From JAGVDM01 sp964642315 (lineage in GTDB: Bacteria; Patescibacteriota; Gracilibacteria; Peribacterales; Peribacteraceae): DNA of 64,000 bases. Location of the stretch: assembly GCA_964642315.1 (NCBI GenBank), contig CAZXOG010000001.1, positions 496,001 to 560,000 of the forward strand. The letters are read 5' to 3'. This document shows, piece by piece, positions 1-7,042 of the stretch (the stretch's first letter is position 1; every line of letters starts with the position of its first letter). The notes beneath the pieces were generated by a model. The model did not search any database and was not told the origin of the DNA. It saw nothing but the letters and a program-made list of their open reading frames with translations. The position numbers and the translations under genes were made by a program.

Positions 1-26
1 TTAGGCCGAAGATGTCAGAAGCTAAG

Positions 27-539
27 TTAGGCTTTGGTGGGTTCATTTAGCGAATGGGGTCTAAAATTGTACCATAGTATCTTTGCGATTTCTTTGAAGA
101 AGACGCAAAAGATGATCCCAAGATACACAAAAAGTTGAATATATGCGCCCCGCAACGATGATCGGAAGACGTTCCTAGGTGTTGTAGGGCAAAAGAGGTT
201 CACTATGGCTGCTATCGCTGTTGAAAAAATGAGGCGTATTGAAAGCCAAGGAACAGAAGAGAAGAAGGCATTGAGATTGTTTAGCTGGGTCTGAACAGCA
301 TTTGGTAGGGAGAAGAAAACAAGAGCAATCTGATCCGTTAAAAGGGTTTCAACTTTCCATGGTAGTAAAAAATAGAAGATGACAACTCCAAGTCCTAAAT
401 TGAGGTGCTGAACAATGAAACGATTTAGAGAGTTTTTCTTACTGACTCTCCAAAAATACAAAGTACTTTTAAAGTATTTAACCGCAGCTCTATAAGGGCG
501 GCTATTAAAGCGGCCAGAAGGAAACTCAATATGTATCAC
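27..539 (-). CDS. Small membrane protein co-translated with hsdS
   Basis: I do not recognise the family of this 170-residue protein. It has about three hydrophobic segments (near residues 48-62, 98-115 and 132-150), separated by basic stretches, and a basic N-terminus, so it is probably an inner-membrane protein. It starts with GTG, and the G-T-G-A at 539-536 overlaps the hsdS stop codon by 4 nt, so translation is almost certainly coupled to the R-M operon. It is the last visible gene of the hsdRMS operon. A stop at the extreme left of the window closes the frame. A membrane protein is not a standard type I R-M subunit; whether it takes part in defence is unknown. Its C-terminal codons contain the possible left attachment repeat. 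Confidence 0.65.
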   Translation of the reverse strand: MIHIEFPSGRFNSRPYRAAVKYFKSTLYFWRVSKKNSLNRFIVQHLNLGLGVVIFYFLLPWKVETLLTDQIALVFFSLPNAVQTQLNNLNAFFSSVPWLSIRLIFSTAIAAIVNLFCPTTPRNVFRSSLRGAYIQLFVYLGIIFCVFFKEIAKILWYNFRPHSLNEPTKA

Positions 540-1975
540 GCCGGTTTCTCAAAAAATGTATTCAGTACCGATGAGGATGCTTGTTCTATTTGTAACTCAA
601 TTTCCTCAAGTCTTCTCTCGACTCTGTCAGCAATCTCAAAATAAGACTTTATCCTACTTACAATTTCCTTTTGTTCTTCTAGCGGCGGGAGATTTACACA
701 AACTTCTCTGATAGTTTGCATAGATAAACTGGGCTGAGCAGTCGCCTTAATAAAGGATAAAGCACTTCCTAGACCAACAGGAGATTGAAGATAGAAACAA
801 ATATAAGGCGCATACACCTCATCTACGTCAATTTTTGCAACATTGGGTGCTAGGTGCCAAGTTCCCTCTGTAGGAGCCAAGCAGACATTCCCAGTACCGG
901 CACCTATGAAGACCATAAGAACTTCACGTCCATGTAACTGAGAGCGCTCTAAAATATCTGAGGTTCTCTTGGGAATATATTCAATGTTTTCATTAACAAA
1001 TCTCCCCATTTGAACATTCTGTGCTTTTATAATTGGAACTTCTCCTTCTCGTGTAGGCTTAAAGTACTTTGTATACTCAAAGCCAGCTAGTTTGGTCACA
1101 TGAGCTAAAAACCCCAATTTAGTCATTGCCCAAGACTTGGGAATTGGAACGAGCAATTCGGTGTCAATTTTAGGTATCTGCTCACCAAATATCTGACGTG
1201 GCTTTCTTTGCTTTGCTTGCTTAGCTTTTCTGCACTCATCTTCGTATTTTGCTTTTCTTTCGGTACTCATGCGCTTTAAAAGTGCGTCAGCAGTTTCCAC
1301 TTGTGCATTTCTTTTGCGCCAATCTTCTGTCAATTTGCCACTGCAAGCATCTGCCAAAACAGCTTGTCTAAACCGGCGTAGTAGCAGCTTCGCCTTCTCA
1401 ATCCTCTCCCGCGCCCCGCGCACACGTGGCAACATTTCATCAAGCTCTTCAACAATTTTCTTCTGCAAATGCAACGAAACAAGCGGAAAATCAATTTGTC
1501 TGAGCAAGCGTGGTTTTAGGTTGTTTATATTTGTACCAGACGAAAGCTCTCGGACTGCAGTTCTATAAGCATGGGTTCTAAAAAAATGACCAAAATAAGA
1601 TTTATCAACAAGCTCATTGGGTCTTAGCACGCCACAAAATGCACCAAAACTTCCCTTCCAACTTGCTTTGAATTGAGCAGCTTTTCCTACGACTGATTTG
1701 CTGCCACTAGACATCGCTATAACAACATCGCCATTTTGTAATAGCTGCTCTTGTGAAATACAGCCATGATCCACATACATCAAATCTTTAAAATTGAGTT
1801 CCTCTCCGATGTTATTCGCTCTGAGAACTGGGATTGTTTCTTTTCCTTCAAGCAAGGAAGCCTGCTCTTTTTTGTAAGTAACACCCCGAATGTAATTGCA
1901 CACGCTATTCAGCACAGCCGGTGGGTCATCCCTTTTTAGCAATTGCGCCCCTTTTGATGCATTGGAAGATTTCAT
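536..1975 (-). CDS. hsdS: Type I restriction enzyme specificity subunit HsdS
   Basis: HsdS is the DNA-recognition subunit of the HsdR2M2S1 complex and sets the bipartite target site. The 479-residue length is normal for a subunit with two target-recognition domains. TRD1 spans roughly residues 20-180. A long helical conserved region follows, with LQKKIVEELDEMLPRV near 170-185 and a basic helix down to about 215. TRD2 spans about 275-440, and a second conserved helix contains LPPLEEQKEIVSRIKSYF. The two helical repeats in tandem are the hallmark of the family. The ATG start overlaps the hsdM stop by 4 nt (ATGA), so the operon order is R-M-S. The TRD sequences do not reveal the target. The gene looks intact. 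Confidence 0.95.
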   Translation of the reverse strand: MKSSNASKGAQLLKRDDPPAVLNSVCNYIRGVTYKKEQASLLEGKETIPVLRANNIGEELNFKDLMYVDHGCISQEQLLQNGDVVIAMSSGSKSVVGKAAQFKASWKGSFGAFCGVLRPNELVDKSYFGHFFRTHAYRTAVRELSSGTNINNLKPRLLRQIDFPLVSLHLQKKIVEELDEMLPRVRGARERIEKAKLLLRRFRQAVLADACSGKLTEDWRKRNAQVETADALLKRMSTERKAKYEDECRKAKQAKQRKPRQIFGEQIPKIDTELLVPIPKSWAMTKLGFLAHVTKLAGFEYTKYFKPTREGEVPIIKAQNVQMGRFVNENIEYIPKRTSDILERSQLHGREVLMVFIGAGTGNVCLAPTEGTWHLAPNVAKIDVDEVYAPYICFYLQSPVGLGSALSFIKATAQPSLSMQTIREVCVNLPPLEEQKEIVSRIKSYFEIADRVERRLEEIELQIEQASSSVLNTFFEKPA

Positions 1976-3378
1976 TTATTTAAAGTATTTAGAACACTTC
2001 TCAATTCATTTGTAGCGTTTTCAAGCTCTTCAATTGCTGATACGAGAAGCTCTTCCGGTGGCGGCAAATCATCACCATCCTCAAGCCCCTCATCTTTCAA
2101 CCATTTCAGACTATCAATTTTGAAATCTTTTTTGCGAACTTCATCAATGTTAAAGACGCGCCAGCGGTCATCCGTGGCATCCTTAAGATTTCGCTTGGTT
2201 CTACCATTCGGGTCATCTCCATAGCAGGCAATAAACTCCTTAAAGTGTTCTGCAGTGAGCTGACGATCTTTCTTGGTTATTCCAGCAACGTTTGTGCGGC
2301 CATCGTAAATCCAAACTTTCTCGGTTGGCCTTCCCTTAGTGAAGAAAATGACGTTCGTCTTTGTTCCCGGACTGTACGGGCTAAACGTGCCATTGGGGAG
2401 ACGTACCACAGTATGTAGATCACATTCTTCGGTAAGTATTTCAAAGACCTCACCTGCCTTGTCTTCAAAAAGACAGTTGTCCGGTACGACTACCGCAGCA
2501 CGACCTCCGGGCTTGAGAATTGTCATGACGTGCTGAATGAAGTTGAGCTGCTTGTTACTTGTTTCAATCGTGAAGTCTTCACGCTCCGGTACTTGGTTTG
2601 CCCCCTTGTTTCCAAAGGGTGGGTTCGTAATGACAACATCAAAGCGCTTTGCCGATGCCGGTTCGTAGATACTATCGCCAAGCGCAATGTCTGGTTCTAC
2701 ACCGTGCAAGTACAGGTTCATGAGGGCAAGGCGGCGGGGACGCTGCACAAGTTCCTGACCGAAGTACGTACCCTTTCTCACACGTGCAGCCAAATCCCGA
2801 TCAAGCGCACCACCTTTGGTTTGCTCAAGTAACCACTCATAGGCGCACACAAGGAAGCCACCTGTGCCACAGGCAGGATCGCAAATGGAAAAGTCCTTAC
2901 TCTTACGTGGGTCGGGCTTAATACACTCCACAATCGCTTGGATGACGATGCGTGGCGTGAAGTATTGTCCTGCACCCTTCTTGCCTTCGCTTGCGGCTTT
3001 TTCCAGCAGCCCTTCAAATGCAGCACCCTTCACATCCACTTCAAGGCTCGTCCATTCTACTTCATCAATCAGATCAACAAGGCGCTTGAGGTTTACGGGG
3101 TTTGTGAAACGAGACTGTGCACCGGCGAAGATGTTGCCCAGTAGTCCCTTCTGCTTTTCCAAAGCACGGAGAACATCAATGTAATGCTCAGTGAGTGCGG
3201 TACCGGAAAGTTCTCGTAGCGACTCCCAGTCGTATCCCTTGGGTAGTTCTACATCACGTTCCGATGCCATTTTGAGAAAGAGCAGGTATGTAAGCTGCTC
3301 AATATAGTCGCCGTAGTCCACACCGTCTTGGCGCAGTGTGTGGCAAAAGCCCCAAAGTTTGGCAACAACATCACTCAT
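1972..3378 (-). CDS. hsdM: Type I restriction-modification methyltransferase subunit HsdM
   Basis: This is the N6-adenine DNA methyltransferase that protects host DNA and forms the core of the type I complex. An HsdM N-terminal helical domain covers about residues 1-125. The SAM-binding motif DPACGTGG is at about 167-174, the linker GAGQYFTPR at about 136-144, and the catalytic NPPF at about 252-255, as expected for a gamma-class N6-adenine enzyme. The length of 468 residues is slightly short but within the family range. It overlaps hsdR by 4 nt upstream and hsdS by 4 nt downstream, so all three subunits should be translated from one message. No frameshift or missing catalytic residue is seen. 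Confidence 0.96.
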   Translation of the reverse strand: MSDVVAKLWGFCHTLRQDGVDYGDYIEQLTYLLFLKMASERDVELPKGYDWESLRELSGTALTEHYIDVLRALEKQKGLLGNIFAGAQSRFTNPVNLKRLVDLIDEVEWTSLEVDVKGAAFEGLLEKAASEGKKGAGQYFTPRIVIQAIVECIKPDPRKSKDFSICDPACGTGGFLVCAYEWLLEQTKGGALDRDLAARVRKGTYFGQELVQRPRRLALMNLYLHGVEPDIALGDSIYEPASAKRFDVVITNPPFGNKGANQVPEREDFTIETSNKQLNFIQHVMTILKPGGRAAVVVPDNCLFEDKAGEVFEILTEECDLHTVVRLPNGTFSPYSPGTKTNVIFFTKGRPTEKVWIYDGRTNVAGITKKDRQLTAEHFKEFIACYGDDPNGRTKRNLKDATDDRWRVFNIDEVRKKDFKIDSLKWLKDEGLEDGDDLPPPEELLVSAIEELENATNELRSVLNTLNK

Positions 3379-6065
3379 TGTGCAATAGAGGTATTAAAGG
3401 CATGGAGAAGCTCAGGGAGCTTTTTATCAAAGACGCGGTTTGCCTTGCTCCACCCTCCGTAGTTTACGAAGATCGGCACGATCTCAAAGTCTTCCTTCTC
3501 GATGGAAAGATTTTCTATGAGGTGATCATGGATGCGTTCAAGCCACTGCTGCTGATCATACGTAAACTTCTTTCCTGCTGTGACTTTTTCAAATGCGCGT
3601 TGAACACGCTCACGGGCTGTGTACAAAGGCTGATGTTCGTCTGCTGCGTGCTTGATCATGGAAATGATCTCGATGAGCGCTTTGTGATGCGTAACCTCAT
3701 GAGCCTTTTGAAGGTTCTCTACGGTAAAGCGTTGCGGTGTAGCTGCCAGCTTCGTTTTGAGTTCTTTTAGGGCATCTGAACTCCAATCTGTGGGGTGATC
3801 CAGCAGGATACGAATGGCATCAATGTGCTCAGGGTTCTCCTGCACGTAGCGTTCAAATGCGACAAGATAGTCCTCAGGCTTGTACTCTTTTCCATCTAGG
3901 CCACGTACGAGCCATGCAGAGCTGACGGTATCTTGTGTATCGGAAGCAACAACGAACACACGCTTGGGGCGTGGGTAGTTAAGCAGCAGGTTTTTAAACT
4001 GGTCATCACGCAAGATGCCCATTGTCTCGGTAAAGCCTTCCTTTAAGCGGTCAGGAAGCTCTCTGGCAAACGTTGCGAGGTCACCCTGCGGTACATACTT
4101 CGCAAACAACTCACGCCCTTCACCGGTCATTTCCTTGTCTATGCGCTGCATACGGCGAACAAGGCACCTGACTTTGTATTCGCGGTCTTTGTTCTCCCAA
4201 ATGTGATCAATCAGCTCAGGCGTTGTGAGCTTCTCACGCAGTGGGGGGTCTGCAGTGATGCTCGTCACATTCTTGAAGTAATCAAGAAGCGTGCCATCAA
4301 AGCAGTCGAAGACAACGAAGTGCGATTTATCGGGGAAGCGCTCACCTTTGCGTGTGCCGCGACCTACCATCTGCTCGAAGAGAATGCGGGACTTTACGGG
4401 ACGCAGGAAAACAATGAACTCCAAATCAGGAATGTCTACACCGGTCGTAAGCATGTCCACTGACACGACAATTTTAGGGTTCTCACGATTGCGGAACTCA
4501 CGTATCTGCTGCAGAGGACGATCAACGCGGCCTGTGATCTTCTGCACGAAACTATCACCTTGCCCGAAGACATCACGCGCAATGTTCACAAGCTGGTCAG
4601 CATGGGAGGTATGCGGAAGATCATTCACTGCGAAAATAAGGATTTTTGGGAAGCGACCATACTGTTGCTCATGCTCAAGCGCATACTTCCGTATTTCTTC
4701 CAAAACCTTTTTGTTGGAGTCTGGGGCAGTCACCTTACGCTCAACCTCTGTGGCATCGTATTTGCGCTCATCCTCAAGCAAATCCATCTGCTCAGACCCA
4801 GACTCAGGGTCTACCATCGCAATCTGCTCTCCTTCCTGCAAAAACACGCCCTTCATGCGCACATCGGAGTTGATTGTTACAACGTCATAGTCCACCAGAT
4901 ACCCCTCACGGACGGCACGTTGGTACGGATAATCAAAAACTTTCTCAAGGAAGTAGCCAGTGGTATGGCTTGCCGGAGTTGCTGTGAGACCAACCTTGAT
5001 AGCATCAAAGTGATCCAGCGTCTTACGCCACACTGCTACCTCGGAAGAGGTATACCCACGGTGACACTCATCGGCCACAATCAAATCAAAAGCGTGAATG
5101 GGAATGTCTAGCTTTTCAACGTCATCATCCAACGAGTCTTCCGTCTCAAACACTGCATCCTTCCCAAATAGGTTCATCGCCATGCGTTGGATGGTGCTCA
5201 CATACACAAACGCATGTCCGGGTTTCGGGTTTGTAAGGTGGCCATTGGGGAGCACCTTTGGATCGAACTTCTCTTCTTCTCCAAAGTCCTCCTTTTGGAA
5301 ACGCTGGCTGTACACCTCATACACCTGATTAAACTTGAGTCCGGGTTCGGCATCATAGGCAGAAAATGCACGAACGGTCTGTGCAGCGAGTGAGCGACGA
5401 TCAACAAGGAAAAGGACACGCTTCGCCACTCCTGCTTTCATAAGGCGATATATCTGGTTCACCGTCGTGAATGTCTTTCCGGTACCCGTTGCCATAGCAA
5501 CCAGCATGTATCGTTTGTGGTCTGCCACAGCTCGTTCTACTGCTGAGTTTGCTTCTATCTGGTATGGGCGCAGCCTAGGGCTGTCGTTCGGTAGCTTGAG
5601 CAGTGCTTCACACATTGCATCGAACTCCTGCTCAAAACGTTCCTTGAGAGCTTCTGGGCTGTGGAATTGGGCTATTTTTCGTGAGCGAGACTTCTCAGGG
5701 CGTACATCGTTATGCCAAAGAACTTCACCATTCGTTGCGTACAGAAAGGGCACACGGAAGCCGTGATAGTTGAGAGGGCTGGTAGAGAAGCCCTTAGAAT
5801 AGCGCTCTGCTTGCGTTAAGACGCTCTGTGGTCCAAGGGTGAGCTTCTTCGCCTCCACCACGCCTAGCACGATCCCATCAACGCACAGGGCATAATCTGC
5901 GGGACCGGCGTCTGTCGGGTATTCCTCAATCGCACATCCGTTATAGCCACTCAAATCCTTACCTTCCTCAAAGGGAACGACCTTCCAACCAGCTTTTTGC
6001 AGCATTGGGTCAATGAGGTGCTTACGTGTGAGCCGTTCAGATGTGTTTGGAGAGTTTGGCTTCAT
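3375..6065 (-). CDS. hsdR: Type I restriction enzyme motor/nuclease subunit HsdR
   Basis: HsdR translocates DNA using ATP and cuts it at a distance from the recognition site. The N-terminal nuclease core is visible as a D...ExK signature ending in GVVEAKK near residue 75. A SF2 helicase motor follows, with Walker A MATGTGKT at about 191-198, DECH box VADECHRGY near 330, a SAT-like GLTATP motif, and motif VI GRGTRKG near 570. The protein has 896 residues. A TTG codon lies one codon upstream, but ATG at 6065 is the natural start. A TATAGT -10 box lies at 6090-6095 on the same strand, giving a short leader, and an 8-bp direct repeat (CAAATACG) sits right at the inferred transcription start. It is the first gene of the hsdRMS operon. 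Confidence 0.96.
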   Translation of the reverse strand: MKPNSPNTSERLTRKHLIDPMLQKAGWKVVPFEEGKDLSGYNGCAIEEYPTDAGPADYALCVDGIVLGVVEAKKLTLGPQSVLTQAERYSKGFSTSPLNYHGFRVPFLYATNGEVLWHNDVRPEKSRSRKIAQFHSPEALKERFEQEFDAMCEALLKLPNDSPRLRPYQIEANSAVERAVADHKRYMLVAMATGTGKTFTTVNQIYRLMKAGVAKRVLFLVDRRSLAAQTVRAFSAYDAEPGLKFNQVYEVYSQRFQKEDFGEEEKFDPKVLPNGHLTNPKPGHAFVYVSTIQRMAMNLFGKDAVFETEDSLDDDVEKLDIPIHAFDLIVADECHRGYTSSEVAVWRKTLDHFDAIKVGLTATPASHTTGYFLEKVFDYPYQRAVREGYLVDYDVVTINSDVRMKGVFLQEGEQIAMVDPESGSEQMDLLEDERKYDATEVERKVTAPDSNKKVLEEIRKYALEHEQQYGRFPKILIFAVNDLPHTSHADQLVNIARDVFGQGDSFVQKITGRVDRPLQQIREFRNRENPKIVVSVDMLTTGVDIPDLEFIVFLRPVKSRILFEQMVGRGTRKGERFPDKSHFVVFDCFDGTLLDYFKNVTSITADPPLREKLTTPELIDHIWENKDREYKVRCLVRRMQRIDKEMTGEGRELFAKYVPQGDLATFARELPDRLKEGFTETMGILRDDQFKNLLLNYPRPKRVFVVASDTQDTVSSAWLVRGLDGKEYKPEDYLVAFERYVQENPEHIDAIRILLDHPTDWSSDALKELKTKLAATPQRFTVENLQKAHEVTHHKALIEIISMIKHAADEHQPLYTARERVQRAFEKVTAGKKFTYDQQQWLERIHDHLIENLSIEKEDFEIVPIFVNYGGWSKANRVFDKKLPELLHAFNTSIAQ

Positions 6066-6095
6066 CAAATACGAGCAAATACGGGCTAAACTATA
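6066..6095 (-). promoter_or_regulatory. hsdRMS promoter with tandem CAAATACG repeat
   Basis: On the minus strand TATAGT (6095-6090) is a plausible -10 box about 24 nt upstream of the hsdR start. Two direct copies of CAAATACG (6066-6073 and 6076-6083, read on the plus strand, 10 bp apart) cover the inferred transcription start and leader. Tandem repeats one helical turn apart are typical of operator sites. The divergent HTH protein at 6163 is an obvious candidate ligand, but that is inference. Confidence 0.4.
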
Positions 6096-6148
6096 TCGGA
6101 ATGCGCCTATTGTGCGAAGTACTTATAGGAGCCCAATGGGCGAAAGGG

Positions 6149-6154
6149 TAGAAT
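6149..6154 (+). promoter_or_regulatory. -10 box of the HTH gene, leaderless arrangement
   Basis: TAGAAT ends 8 nt before the ATG at 6163, so the transcript is expected to begin at or near the start codon. Confidence 0.55.
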
Positions 6155-6162
6155 GACATGTA

Positions 6163-6618
6163 ATGAGCAATTCAACTTTTCAGCAGGAGCAAGAGCCGTT
6201 CTCTATAAAAGCCATCAGAATGCAGAGGGAGATTATGCCCAAAAATGTGCGTGTTTTGAGAGGTGAGAAGCAAAGGACGAAGCCAAGCATTTTGGAAGAC
6301 GAAAGGATCATAGTGCACCTAGCAAAGGCATTCATGATTGGCGCTACTCAAACGGAGGCAGCTCAATTTGCTGGTTGCTCAAGAAGCGCACTCAAAAAGC
6401 ACCTACATGGAGGCACCCTGATTGAATACGAGACAGAGACCAACTCCGAGGCAAGGGTCTCCACATTTGCTGATCTTGTCACGCTTTGGAAAAGCCACCT
6501 GACCCTGTTGTGCAAGATGGTTATCTATGCCGACATTGTAAATCCAAACACAGACACTAAATCAGCATGGAAACTTCTCGATAAAGTTGAGGGAAGAAAA
6601 AGGTGTAATAGCGTATAG
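6163..6618 (+). CDS. Helix-turn-helix DNA-binding protein of the element
   Basis: This 151-residue protein has a clear helix-turn-helix at about residues 60-86 (GATQTEAAQFAGCSRSALKK). That resembles the HTH of phage terminase small subunits and homeodomain-like resolvase tails: a helix, TQ-x-EAA, a turn and a recognition helix. The region around 105-135 is predicted helical. It lies divergently from hsdR, 98 bp away, and upstream of the recombinase. It could be the regulator of the R-M operon or an excision/partition accessory factor of the element. I cannot choose between these. The start is supported by a -10 box 8 nt upstream. A second ATG lies 24 codons in. Confidence 0.7.
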   Translation: MSNSTFQQEQEPFSIKAIRMQREIMPKNVRVLRGEKQRTKPSILEDERIIVHLAKAFMIGATQTEAAQFAGCSRSALKKHLHGGTLIEYETETNSEARVSTFADLVTLWKSHLTLLCKMVIYADIVNPNTDTKSAWKLLDKVEGRKRCNSV

Positions 6619-6626
6619 CACGCTAT
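6608..6626 (+). terminator. Hairpin terminator after the HTH gene
   Basis: ATAGCGT (6608-6614) pairs perfectly with ACGCTAT (6620-6626) around the 5-nt loop ATAGC, and a T-rich run CACTTTCTT follows. The stop codon of the preceding gene (6616-6618) lies in the loop. Confidence 0.6.
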
Positions 6627-6691
6627 CACTTTCTTGCTTCATAGAGAGGAAAAGCCTACTATCGTGACGGCTACCGATACGCACTACTTCG

Positions 6692-6985
6692 GTGGGGCGT
6701 AGCCACTCTCACCAGCCAGAGAACCAAAGTCGGTCTGTATTTGGGCTTCTTTATCTCCCATGCACAGACCTTTTGTTGCGTATCGGTTCTCCTCAACGGC
6801 CAAATAAAAGAAATCCAGTTCGTCTGATTGATCAGCGTGACGGGAGCACGATACTTTCAACCGTATTTGGTGACACTGTAGTTACGTTTCACTGTCCCGA
6901 TGAAAACCCTGCAGACGCTGTTCATCAAATAACGACATGCTTGAGTTACACTGGTGTGTTTGATGGTATTGAGAAGGAAAAGTGA
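6692..6985 (+). CDS. Doubtful small ORF upstream of the recombinase
   Basis: The 424 bp between the HTH gene and the recombinase contain one open frame of 97 codons from a GTG. The N-terminal third is low-complexity and unconvincing. The last 55 residues (from VRLIDQRDGSTILSTVFGD onward) look like a small folded domain of beta strands and a helix. No family is recognised. The true start may be a later TTG or GTG near 6770. The rest of the gap shows a TATTAT -10-like box at about 7012-7017, about 25 nt before the recombinase start, and nothing else convincing. Confidence 0.3.
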   Translation: MGRSHSHQPENQSRSVFGLLYLPCTDLLLRIGSPQRPNKRNPVRLIDQRDGSTILSTVFGDTVVTFHCPDENPADAVHQITTCLSYTGVFDGIEKEK

Positions 6986-7042
6986 GTTGCTATACAAATA
7001 TGATCACATTGTTATTATGGGTTGGTACTTGCCACTTAGTTT

